Of a stretch of 64,000 nucleotides of DNA, positions 16,846 to 25,217 are shown piece by piece. Position 1 is the first letter of the stretch. Each line of letters starts with the position of its first letter. The DNA comes from an uncultured Lachnospiraceae bacterium. GTDB lineage: Bacteria > Bacillota > Clostridia > Lachnospirales > Lachnospiraceae. The notes under the pieces were generated by a model. The model searched no databases, was not told the origin of the DNA, and saw only the letters and a list, made by a program, of their open reading frames with translations. The translations under genes and the position numbers were made by a program. Location of the stretch: NCBI GenBank assembly GCA_934339365.1, contig CAKRHW010000008.1, positions 7,385 through 71,384 of the forward strand, read 5' to 3'.

Positions 16846-17002
16846 TAAGAAGACAAATTGGTTCCTTGGAAGTTGCAAATGGTCAAAAGGAAAAGAAAAG
16901 AGTTCTTCAAAAAACGCATGGGTTTTAGCTGGACAGTTAGAGGTTGCAAATTTACATAAACATGGTTGCCATGAATATGATGTTTATAAGGGACTATATT
17001 AA
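16846..17002 (+). other. Open frame out of register with the precursor; possible second peptide or frameshifted extension
   Basis: Directly after the precursor stop, the +1 frame stays open for about 50 codons to TAA 17002, with protein-like composition: TNWFLGSCKW, KNAWVLAGQLEVAN, KHGCHEYDVYKGLY. It has two Cys and many aromatic residues. No ATG, and no start with a proper ribosome site, lies in this frame; the formal start is TTG 16781 inside the precursor. It could be a second peptide whose link to the leader was lost by a one-base change near AAAGAATAATAAG (16837-16849), or non-coding. Confidence 0.3.
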
Positions 17003-17031
17003 AAGAATAGAGAATAAAAAAGTTCTTTTAC

Positions 17032-17077
17032 TTTGATTATAGGGGGAGAATTATCTTCCCTATAATCAAAAGTTTTT
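17032..17077 (+). terminator. Strong hairpin between precursor and exporter genes (terminator/attenuator)
   Basis: A perfect 13-bp stem TTTGATTATAGGG (17032-17044) / CCCTATAATCAAA (17058-17070) with AGTTTTT after it. It lies between the peptide gene and the exporter, with no separate promoter seen after it. Partial read-through would give much more peptide mRNA than exporter mRNA, as is common in bacteriocin operons. Confidence 0.8.
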
Positions 17078-17099
17078 GATATAGATGATGGAGAAGAAA

Positions 17100-19298
17100 A
17101 TGAAATATCCTCATATTATGCAACATGATGAACGAGATTGTGGAGCAGCATGTTTGGCTATGGTTGCTTCATATTATGGATTAAAACTCCCACTTGGAAG
17201 AGTTAGAGAGTTAGTACAAACAGATAGCTCGGGAACGACAATTTTTGGAATTGTAAAGGGAGCTGAAAAACTTGGAATGTGTGCAGTTGGAAGAAGAGGG
17301 ACGTTTGAAGATTTGGTAGATTCCGTTCATCATGGAGAATTTTATTGCCCTATAATTGCGCATATAGTAAATGATAAACAAATGACACATTTTGTTGTGA
17401 TTTTTGAATTGAAAGATAAATATTTGAAAATCGGTGATCCTGCAAAAGGTATATTGAAGGTGCCTGTTGAGGAGTTTTTAATAAGATGGACTGGATATGT
17501 AATATCGCTGAAAACTACGTCAACTTTCAGAAAGGGAAATTTTATTAAAAAGTCAATGCAACGTTATGTTGATAATGTTGCGAAAGAAAAATTTTATTTA
17601 GGTTTGATAATATTTTTTTCAATTATAATAGCTGGAATTAATATGTTTAGTGCAACTTTATTTGAGTATATAGTAGATGGGCTTTATAAAAGTGAAGGAC
17701 AGGAAATAATTAAACAAAATGTACAACAGGGAATTCTTAGCTTGTTTTTTTCGAATATACCTTCTTTTCAAATAATATTTACATTGGTGATTGGTTTGTA
17801 TATTGTGCAATATTTGGTGCAGTATATAAGAGGAATCGTTTCTATAAATGTAACAAAAAGAATTAATTTACCAGTATCTTTACAGTATTATACAAAATTA
17901 ACTAGATTACCAATTTCTTTTTTTTCGGGACGAAAAATAGGAGAATTATTAACAAGATTTAATGATGCTTCTAATGTTTGTCAGATGATTGTTGATACTA
18001 TATTTACGGTTTTTGTTGATGGGGTATTGTTGATTTTTTATTCGTTATTTCTTTATTATATTAATCCGCAATTATTCATATGCGTTTTAGCAATTTTGTC
18101 GATTTTTGCGTTGCTAGTTTTTATCTTAAAAAAACGAATAAAATATTTGGAAATGATATCGATGAAAAAAAATGCCAATGTTAATTCGTACTTAAAAGAA
18201 TCGTTAGAAGGAATGGAAACGGTAAAGGCCTATAACATGGAAAAAAGTGTACGGGCAAAGACGATTGATTTGGTAGAGAAATCAGTAGATATAAATTGTA
18301 AAATAGCAAAATTAAATAATTTACAAGGAGCGTTGGTAGGCTGTATAATATCTCTTGCAGTGGTTTTGTTATTATGGAGGGGAATGTATTTCGTGGATAA
18401 AGGAATTATTAGTATTGGAAATTTGATTGCATTTTATACAATGCTAGGGAGCTTTTTTACACCCGTTCAAAATATATTAAATCTTCAAGTTGAAATACAA
18501 AGTACTTTCATTGTAGCAGATCGTTTGAATGATGTTATGGAATTATCAATAGAGAGTAGCGGAAAAGAAGAAATTCATGGAGAGAATTTGTTTAAAAATG
18601 ATATATCTGTTTGTGATGTAACATTTCGTTATGGCACAAGAGAAGTTGTTCTTCATGATACTAATCTCCATATACATAATGGAAGTAAAGTGGCAATTGT
18701 TGGTGAAAGCGGTAGCGGAAAAAGCACTTTAGCAAAACTACTAGCAGGATTTTATTCTCCGGAATCTGGGAATATTATGGTTGGAAATATTAAACTTTCA
18801 GAATTATCATGTGAATTTTTAAGAGAACATGTTACTTATATTACGCAGAGTGTATATTTGTTTTCAGGAACGATAAGAGAAAATCTAGTAGATGCAACGC
18901 ATTCATCAGAAAAGGAATTAAAGAAAGTTGAGGAAAACTCATTTTTTTTGAAAAAATTTCCGTTGGGTTTAGAAACTATAGTTGAAGAAAATGGAAAGAA
19001 TCTTTCAGGAGGACAAAAACAATTAATTTCTTTTTTTCGTGCAGTTTTAAGAAAACCAAAGATATTGATTTTGGATGAAGTGACAAGTAATTTAGATCCC
19101 TTAACTGAAAAATATATTTTGGACTATTTAGATAGTCTTAGAATTACAAGAATACTTATCACACATAAAATTTCAAGTATTTCAAATTGTGACGAGATTT
19201 TTTTTATAAAAAATGGGATTGTTGTTGCAAATGGTAAGCATCAAGAAATATTAAAAACATGTGATGATTATAGAAAGATGTGTGAAGTATATGAATAA
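17100..19298 (+). CDS. Peptidase-containing ABC transporter (C39 peptidase, membrane and ATPase domains)
   Basis: 732 residues, single-chain PCAT that trims double-glycine leaders and exports the product. Peptidase domain 1-140: catalytic Cys14 in QHDERDCGAAC, His97 in THFVVIF, Asp113 in KIGDPA. Membrane domain about 160-460 with six helices. ATPase about 500-730: Walker A GESGSGKST near 535, signature LSGGQKQLISFF, Walker B ILILDEVTSNLD. GGAGAAG is well placed for ATG 17100, and the resulting N-terminus matches the family; ATG 17085/17088 are alternatives. The H-loop (ITHK) is also present. It overlaps the next ATPase gene, so it forms one operon with the downstream genes. Its substrate should be the peptide at 16744. 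Confidence 0.95.
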   Translation: MKYPHIMQHDERDCGAACLAMVASYYGLKLPLGRVRELVQTDSSGTTIFGIVKGAEKLGMCAVGRRGTFEDLVDSVHHGEFYCPIIAHIVNDKQMTHFVVIFELKDKYLKIGDPAKGILKVPVEEFLIRWTGYVISLKTTSTFRKGNFIKKSMQRYVDNVAKEKFYLGLIIFFSIIIAGINMFSATLFEYIVDGLYKSEGQEIIKQNVQQGILSLFFSNIPSFQIIFTLVIGLYIVQYLVQYIRGIVSINVTKRINLPVSLQYYTKLTRLPISFFSGRKIGELLTRFNDASNVCQMIVDTIFTVFVDGVLLIFYSLFLYYINPQLFICVLAILSIFALLVFILKKRIKYLEMISMKKNANVNSYLKESLEGMETVKAYNMEKSVRAKTIDLVEKSVDINCKIAKLNNLQGALVGCIISLAVVLLLWRGMYFVDKGIISIGNLIAFYTMLGSFFTPVQNILNLQVEIQSTFIVADRLNDVMELSIESSGKEEIHGENLFKNDISVCDVTFRYGTREVVLHDTNLHIHNGSKVAIVGESGSGKSTLAKLLAGFYSPESGNIMVGNIKLSELSCEFLREHVTYITQSVYLFSGTIRENLVDATHSSEKELKKVEENSFFLKKFPLGLETIVEENGKNLSGGQKQLISFFRAVLRKPKILILDEVTSNLDPLTEKYILDYLDSLRITRILITHKISSISNCDEIFFIKNGIVVANGKHQEILKTCDDYRKMCEVYE

Positions 19299-19968
19299 GA
19301 AGATTATAGAAATTTTAGATTTGGATAAGTATTATTTTAAAGGAATGGAAAATGAAATGAAGGTTTTAGATCATATTAATTTGAGTATCCAGCGAAATGA
19401 ATATGTTTCTATTATTGGAGAATCAGGATCTGGAAAAAGTACATTGATGCATATTATTGGTCTGTTAGATGATTTTTCAAGTGGAAATTATCACTTAGAT
19501 GGAATTGATGTTCTAAAACAAAATGAGAAAAAGAAAAGTGAAATACGGAATAAAAAAATAGGATTTGTATTTCAGAATTTTAATTTGATTCCAAGATTTA
19601 ATGCATTAGAAAATATAGAACAACCAATGAAGTATGCAGGAATGAAGAAAAAAGAATATCGTGAAAGAGCATATGAACTTTTAGACATGGTTGGAATGAG
19701 AAAAAGGGCAGAGTACAAACCAAGTCAATTATCTGGAGGACAACAACAAAGAGTTGCAATTGCAAGAGCGTTAGCCAACGATCCTCCTATTATTTTGGCT
19801 GATGAGCCAACTGGAGCTTTAGATTCTGAAAATAGTCATAGAATAATGGAAGTTTTTAATAAATTACATCAACAAGGAAAAACAATAGTAGTTATAACAC
19901 ACAGTGAAGAAGTGGCACATCAAACACAAAAAACATATAAGATAAAGGATGGAAGAATAAAGGAATGA
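19291..19968 (+). CDS. MacB/LolD-type ABC ATPase
   Basis: 225 residues. Walker A GESGSGKST, Q-loop FVFQNFNLIPRF, signature LSGGQQQRVAIARA, Walker B IILADEPTGALD, switch ITHS. The ATG at 19291 overlaps the PCAT stop (ATGAATAA). It is the ATPase expected to pair with the adaptor and two permeases at 21032-24747, although two genes and a terminator stand between. Such MacAB-like sets in peptide loci often give self-protection or a second export step. Confidence 0.88.
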   Translation: MNKKIIEILDLDKYYFKGMENEMKVLDHINLSIQRNEYVSIIGESGSGKSTLMHIIGLLDDFSSGNYHLDGIDVLKQNEKKKSEIRNKKIGFVFQNFNLIPRFNALENIEQPMKYAGMKKKEYRERAYELLDMVGMRKRAEYKPSQLSGGQQQRVAIARALANDPPIILADEPTGALDSENSHRIMEVFNKLHQQGKTIVVITHSEEVAHQTQKTYKIKDGRIKE

Positions 19969-20510
19969 ATAAAAAATCAAGATTAGACAAAAAGTTTTTT
20001 ATATTAATAGGGCTTTTCATTTTGATGTTCTTTGTGTTAAGAAACTGGTATTATCATAAATTGGCAGAGGTTTCTACTTTTAGAATGGATGATGAATTTA
20101 ATATGAATGCAGAAGGAACAGGACCAAAGGAACAAAATGGAGCAGTTGAAATGGTAGTAAAAGGGCTTGAGGATTCGGAAGAAAAGGAGTTATTTAAAAA
20201 TGTGATTATACCAACTGAAAGCGTTGGAATATTCGGGGCTTCTAGTGAAAAAACAAAGTTTAGATATGTTGAGATTACCAATGGTGCTTTCGAAAACAAT
20301 GCTCATATGGAATATATATTTATACCCAAAACTATGGAAAAAATTGGATTAAATGCTTTTAGAAGCTGTAAAAAATTAAAAAAAGTATCCTATGAGGGAA
20401 CAAAAGAAGAATGGAATAAGATTAAAATTCTTGAAGGAAATGATGAGCTTATTAATGCAGAAATTAAGTACAAACAATCAATACCGAAAGTAATGGATTA
20501 TTTACATTAG
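19965..20510 (+). CDS. Membrane-anchored leucine-rich-repeat (BspA-like) protein
   Basis: 181 residues. A single N-terminal helix (about 9-27, FFILIGLFILMFFVLRNWYY) anchors an outer region. The C-terminal half shows BspA-type leucine-rich repeats: ITNGAFENNAHMEYIFIPKT, KIGLNAFRSCKKLKKVSYEG, then EEWNKI. The start overlaps the previous stop (ATGA), so it is tightly coupled to the transporter genes. Such a protein is unusual in a peptide-export operon; it may bind the peptide as an immunity or receptor protein. No experiment-based precedent is known to me. Confidence 0.7.
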   Translation: MNKKSRLDKKFFILIGLFILMFFVLRNWYYHKLAEVSTFRMDDEFNMNAEGTGPKEQNGAVEMVVKGLEDSEEKELFKNVIIPTESVGIFGASSEKTKFRYVEITNGAFENNAHMEYIFIPKTMEKIGLNAFRSCKKLKKVSYEGTKEEWNKIKILEGNDELINAEIKYKQSIPKVMDYLH

Positions 20511-20549
20511 TTAAATTGAAGTACAGAATAAAGGAAGGGAAAGTTGGAA

Positions 20550-20873
20550 ATGAATGAGAGATTACTAGATGAATATGATGAGGATAGTGTTGTGTTCCAA
20601 GATGCAAAAGATAAAAGATTGCAAGAAAAGAAAAAATGCTGTTGGTGGAATATTTTACTAGCATGTGTAGGTTTTATTTCAGGGAATTTTTTGATTAACA
20701 AAGTTCAGGTGATAATAGGATTTATTATTATGGGAATTTCTCTTATTTGTACTGTTGCTTTGAGAAAAAAATATAAGATGTGGCCACAGATTGTATTGAT
20801 TGTGTTAGGTATTTTGCCTAATTTATTCATTGCGTATCACGTTTGGTTTAATGGAGTAAAGTTTGAATGGTAA
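20550..20873 (+). CDS. Small membrane protein, possible immunity protein
   Basis: About 107 residues: a charged N-terminus (residues 1-30, with KKKCCWWN just before the membrane) and three hydrophobic segments (NILLACVGFISGNFLI, VIIGFIIMGISLICTVAL, IVLIVLGILPNLFIAYHVWF). AAGGAAGGG precedes ATG 20550; the frame extends to TTG 20544. Size and topology fit bacteriocin immunity proteins, but no family is recognised. It is the last gene before a terminator. Confidence 0.6.
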   Translation: MNERLLDEYDEDSVVFQDAKDKRLQEKKKCCWWNILLACVGFISGNFLINKVQVIIGFIIMGISLICTVALRKKYKMWPQIVLIVLGILPNLFIAYHVWFNGVKFEW

Positions 20874-20988
20874 GTTTGTTTTAGCCAAGAATGTAAATTG
20901 GAACAATAATTTGCTGATATTTACTGAAATTGATGTTCTAAAACAATAGTATTCTTGGTTCAAAACTAGAAATTGAACAATTAGAAAG

Positions 20989-21013
20989 AGCCTGTAAAAA
21001 CAGGCTTTTTTTA
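20989..21013 (+). terminator. Terminator inside the peptide-export cluster
   Basis: AGCCTGT (20989-20995), AAAA loop, ACAGGCT (21000-21006), then a run of T to 21012. It ends the PCAT part of the operon. The next gene starts only 19 bases later. Confidence 0.85.
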
Positions 21014-21031
21014 TGAAGAAGAGGTTAGAGA

Positions 21032-22186
21032 ATGAAACGTTTTATCTATTTAATGATAATCAGCAATATATTAATAGAATTATCATTTGGAACGATTGGG
21101 TGTGGAAAAATGCAGGAAAAGACATCTGTTATTGTGAAAAAAGTGCAGTATCAAAATACGAAGGATGTATTATACACGAAAGGAATTGTGTTAGAGCCAG
21201 CAGGTAACAAGCTTGAAATCTTTGTCAGTCAATATGATATAAGAAAAGTAAAGGAAGGACAGAAAGCAATTGTTATTTTAGGGGGCAGAGAAGAGATAAA
21301 GAGTAAAGCTATTGTGGAGAAAGTTTCCGATAGAAAAGAGGAAAATGGATTTTCTGTTATATTATCTATTGAGGAGAAAAAATTGTATAAAATAGGGATG
21401 GAGTTGTCTGTACAACTATATTTAAAAGAATGGAATCATGTGTTTGTGGTAGATGATGAATCAGTCTGTAAAGATCAGGATGGTGGTGAATATGTTTTGG
21501 TTGCAGAAAAAACAGGTGAAAATCAAAGAATTGAAAAGAAAATAATTTCCAAATTGGAACAAGCAGACAATGGGAAGGTGCTCGTTTCTTCGGAAGTAAA
21601 AGAAGGAGATCTTGTTGTACAAAACCCAAATGAGATTTCAGGTGAACAAGGAAATGTTTCAATGGCAGAAGTAAAGAATGAGAAAGAAATCGGTAAAAAG
21701 CGAAAGTTTGTGCTGGAAAAACGAGATATGGAACAGATAGTAAATTTTCCTGGAATTGTCACAGAAAATAAGGAAAAACAAAAAGAAATTACTGGAACGA
21801 TTATGCAGGGAGATGTATCTAAGGTTCAGATTGGAATGGAATGCTGTATCTGGCTGAATGGGGATGAATCTTTTCTTGGTAAGCTCACTTTTGTAAGCGA
21901 TAAAAAGGAAGAGGATGAGAAGGGGTATCTCTGCAGAATTGAAATAGTTGATAACGAAAAAGAAGAACTGAATTCAGGAGAAAATGTTGGAATTGAGGTA
22001 TGCGTTAATAAGAAAAAACAGGTGTTTTCGGTGCCTTACGATATGATTTATGGAGAGGACAAGAAGTACGTCTGTAAAGAGGATGGAACGAAAATAGAGG
22101 TACAGACAGGATGCGAATCAGAGGAGTATGTAGAAATAAAATCAGAACAGTTGCAAGAGGGAATGATTCTTAGTACGGAACAATAG
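21032..22186 (+). CDS. HlyD/MacA-like adaptor protein
   Basis: 384 residues. An N-terminal hydrophobic segment (about 3-24, with a Cys at 24 in TIGCGKM that could be lipidated) is followed by beta-rich modules typical of efflux adaptors: KGIVLEPAGNKLEIFVSQYD, VKEGQKAIVILGG, LYKIGMELSVQLYL, a second copy around IVTENKEKQKEITGTI with VQIGMECCIWLNG, and a C-terminal VPYDMIYGEDKKYV. It should link with the two permeases that follow. Coiled coils are short. No promoter fits between the terminator and this start, so expression needs read-through or a promoter upstream of 20989. Confidence 0.72.
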   Translation: MKRFIYLMIISNILIELSFGTIGCGKMQEKTSVIVKKVQYQNTKDVLYTKGIVLEPAGNKLEIFVSQYDIRKVKEGQKAIVILGGREEIKSKAIVEKVSDRKEENGFSVILSIEEKKLYKIGMELSVQLYLKEWNHVFVVDDESVCKDQDGGEYVLVAEKTGENQRIEKKIISKLEQADNGKVLVSSEVKEGDLVVQNPNEISGEQGNVSMAEVKNEKEIGKKRKFVLEKRDMEQIVNFPGIVTENKEKQKEITGTIMQGDVSKVQIGMECCIWLNGDESFLGKLTFVSDKKEEDEKGYLCRIEIVDNEKEELNSGENVGIEVCVNKKKQVFSVPYDMIYGEDKKYVCKEDGTKIEVQTGCESEEYVEIKSEQLQEGMILSTEQ

Positions 22187-22202
22187 ACAGGAGGGAAAAA
22201 AT

Positions 22203-23456
22203 ATGTTCTGGGAATTGTGGAAAGAGTCTTTTGAATCCATTTATCAAAATCGCAGAAGAGTTTTTTTGGTCAGTATCGGAATCGCTATAAGTGTTAGTCT
22301 GATTATTATGATCTTTTCCATATCTAGTATTTTAGAGAATGCCTTAGATGATTATATGGTTTCAAAATACCCTTATATGCAGTTGATAAACTGTAAGATG
22401 AACAGTAAGGAGATTACGAAAGAACAACTAATAAATATAGAGAAAAAACTTCCAGATACATGTAAAGGAGTGATTACTCAATCAAAAGAGGCATTAGAGA
22501 TAACTGGGTTAGACGAGAAACATACAACTATGCGATTGCAGGGAGTAAGTTCTTTATATATGGAAGGAATGCAGAATAAAATTCTGTGTGGAAGAGATTT
22601 TAAGAAGAACGATTTTTCAAAAAATCATGCACCAGTGATACTTCCAGAGAGTATTGCAAAACAATATTTTGGCGTTGTTTCAAATGCATTGTATCAGACT
22701 TTTTCCGTAAATTGTCAGGATGGTCGAAGATTAAAATTTTATGTGATTGGTGTGTATAGGAATATATTTACTAAGCAACAGGATGACAATACCATCATAT
22801 GTACGGAAGATTATCTGTATTATTTACAAGAGCAGGAAAAGGCTCCTACTTATATATCTTTTGAAGTTTATATGAATGAAATGAGTAAATGTGATGAAGT
22901 GTCTTTAGTACTTAAGAAACTCATTATGGAGGAAACTGGAGCACAAAAAGATAAGATTTCCGTATTAGCGGCTGATTTATTAGATAATGATAAGAAAATT
23001 ATTTGGATGTTTAATAGTTTGTTTTCGCTCATTGCAATTATTACTTTTGCAGTAGCAGGAATCGGAATTATGAATGTGATGCTTGTAACTGTAAAACGAA
23101 AATCTTATGAGATTGGAATAAAGAGGGCTATTGGAGAACAGAGAAAATGGATTCTTATGCAAGTAATTCTTGAAACAGTACTTATTTGTTCCGTAGGAGA
23201 AATAATGGGAATTTTTTTAGGGAGTTTTGTTATTCGGACAGTATTGCCGGGAATAGTAGCGAAAATTTTGAATTCTCTTGAAACAGGGATTTTTCTGGAA
23301 ATGCTAAGAAATGATATAAAATTTTTATTTCCAATAAAGGCAGTAAAGATTTCCACATTATATTGTCTGGTTGTTAGTTTAGTCTTCGGATATTTACCAG
23401 CAAAGAGGGCGTCTAAGCAAAATATTGCAGTTGCATTATCAAAGGGGGTGTCTTAG
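22203..23456 (+). CDS. MacB-like ABC permease
   Basis: 417 residues; helix at about 20-42 (RVFLVSIGIAISVSLIIMIF), a large outer domain, then three helices in the C-terminal 150 residues including AGIGIMNVMLVTVKRKSYEI and GIKRAIGEQ, the classic MacB/FtsX signature. A GGAGGG site precedes ATG 22203. It partners with the next permease, the adaptor and probably the ATPase at 19291. Confidence 0.85.
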   Translation: MFWELWKESFESIYQNRRRVFLVSIGIAISVSLIIMIFSISSILENALDDYMVSKYPYMQLINCKMNSKEITKEQLINIEKKLPDTCKGVITQSKEALEITGLDEKHTTMRLQGVSSLYMEGMQNKILCGRDFKKNDFSKNHAPVILPESIAKQYFGVVSNALYQTFSVNCQDGRRLKFYVIGVYRNIFTKQQDDNTIICTEDYLYYLQEQEKAPTYISFEVYMNEMSKCDEVSLVLKKLIMEETGAQKDKISVLAADLLDNDKKIIWMFNSLFSLIAIITFAVAGIGIMNVMLVTVKRKSYEIGIKRAIGEQRKWILMQVILETVLICSVGEIMGIFLGSFVIRTVLPGIVAKILNSLETGIFLEMLRNDIKFLFPIKAVKISTLYCLVVSLVFGYLPAKRASKQNIAVALSKGVS

Positions 23457-23457
23457 C

Positions 23458-24747
23458 ATGAAAAATTTTTTGATTGATGCAATAAAAGCGTTACGTGATG
23501 AAAGAATGAAAGTAGCATTGTCTATTCTTGGAATTGTGATTAGTGTTGCTGCGGTAATTATGATTCATATTACTGGCAAAGGTATCTCAGATAGTATGCA
23601 AGAAAGTGTATATAATAATAAAAATGGCACTAGTGTAGAATTATCTGTATGCGAAAAAAGAGATGGAAAGAATACAGAGGATTATTTTATGTTAGAATCT
23701 CCATGCTTTACAGACGAAAATATGTGTGAATTTGAAGAGCGAATGAAGGCAGTGGGGATAGAATTCCAAAGAGATGATGTAGTTGAAGTGGCAGAGGCAT
23801 CTTATAGGAATGATAAGAAACCACAAGAACAATGGAATCTGTATTTAAATGGATGTAGTAAGAAATATGCAGAAGAGAATTTATCAGAATTAAAAGAGGG
23901 AAGAATTTTTTCAAAAAAAGATGAAAATGAAGCCGTTGCGATTATTCCTCAGTCGTTTGCAGAAGTATATTATGGAAAAGCTAATCCAATAGGGAAAAAA
24001 ATGCAAATGATAGGAGAGGGGATTTATGAATATGTGAAAGTTATAGGAGTTTATGATGATGAATTAATGGATGATACATTTTTACAGAAAGGGCAGGCTA
24101 AAGAGGCACAAATATATCTTCCATTGGGATATTGTAGAAACAGGGGGTATTGTCTTGATATAGATGGCTCTCTAATTATGTATACCTTTCAAGGGGGGAT
24201 GGATAAGAACTTTGTGGAATCTAAGATTCGTTCCTTTTGGAAGTATCAAACGGAATTGCTTGATAAGGATTATGATTTGCAAGTATCTTTTTATGAAAAG
24301 GACATAGAATCTTTTGAAAAAGGTATGAAGATATTGGTGTGGATTATAACAGGCATTGGAGCCTTGGCATTTTTTATTGGAGCAATTAATGTTATTCAGA
24401 TGATGCTTATTTTTGTAGAAGAAAAATGGTATGAAATTGGCATAAAAAAAGCACTAGGTGCAAAGAACTCAGATATATATAAGGAGATTTTCACACAGTC
24501 ATTTTTGATTATGTTTAGTGGAATTTTTACGGGATGCCTAATGGGGTGTTTGGTGGGATACACTATGCATTATAAATTAGCATTAGATCTTGAACAAAAG
24601 GATATTTCATTTTTCTTTTATTTTCCTTGGGAAATTATGTTAATTACTTGTGGAGTGTCAGTAATTATAAGTATCATTGCTGTAATCGTGCCAATACAAA
24701 GGGTAAAGAAAATGGAGATATGCGAAGTTTTTCAAAATGCTGATTAA
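23458..24747 (+). CDS. MacB-like ABC permease
   Basis: About 429 residues from ATG 23458, preceded by AAAGGGGGTG. The N-terminal helix reads VALSILGIVISVAAVIMIH; the C-terminal block has IGAINVIQMMLIFVEEKWYE and GIKKALGAK. It starts two bases after its sister's end. A single heterodimeric exporter is likely. It is the last gene of the peptide locus. Confidence 0.85.
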   Translation: MKNFLIDAIKALRDERMKVALSILGIVISVAAVIMIHITGKGISDSMQESVYNNKNGTSVELSVCEKRDGKNTEDYFMLESPCFTDENMCEFEERMKAVGIEFQRDDVVEVAEASYRNDKKPQEQWNLYLNGCSKKYAEENLSELKEGRIFSKKDENEAVAIIPQSFAEVYYGKANPIGKKMQMIGEGIYEYVKVIGVYDDELMDDTFLQKGQAKEAQIYLPLGYCRNRGYCLDIDGSLIMYTFQGGMDKNFVESKIRSFWKYQTELLDKDYDLQVSFYEKDIESFEKGMKILVWIITGIGALAFFIGAINVIQMMLIFVEEKWYEIGIKKALGAKNSDIYKEIFTQSFLIMFSGIFTGCLMGCLVGYTMHYKLALDLEQKDISFFFYFPWEIMLITCGVSVIISIIAVIVPIQRVKKMEICEVFQNAD

Positions 24748-25217
24748 ATTTGATATGCAATAATCTGTCATTAAGGCAAATAGCTTTTCTAATATTTACC
24801 AATGTCTAAATCATTTGAAATATAAAGCTGTTTAGTACATAGTTTTTCGATGCAATTCATTATATTCTCTTAAAATGTTTTGATTTAATTTATTATTTGT
24901 TCTATATTATTCATAGCTTCGGTATTATTCTTCGATGTAGACTTAATTTTCGTTGAAAAATTTGTGAGCAAACTTTGCATTGATAAGTTTCTGAGTTAAT
25001 TATTTAAGAAGAATGACACTGTATTATTTCATTATTATATTGATAGAGAACCCTTTTTTAATTATATATATGCTTAGTAAAGTTAACTTTTAAAATGAAG
25101 ACTTCAATAAATTTACTAATGTTGGAAACTAAAAGGTCCACATATACTCTTATAATTTTTAGGAAGTAAGAATATTAATAAAGATTTAAGAAACATAATC
25201 CATGAAAGGAATTGAGA
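24748..25217. other. AT-rich intergenic stretch closing the peptide island
   Basis: About 470 bases, very AT-rich, with no convincing frame, terminator or repeat seen on either strand. It separates the peptide-export block from ordinary chromosomal genes and may hold decayed sequence. The end carries AAAGGA for the next gene. Confidence 0.4.

Noticed and set aside
16870..16954. Cationic 26-codon frame starting MVKRKRKEFFKKRMG as a second antimicrobial peptide
   Set aside because: No double-glycine leader and only a poor ribosome site; the run of Lys/Arg is what AAA/AGA-rich DNA gives by chance.
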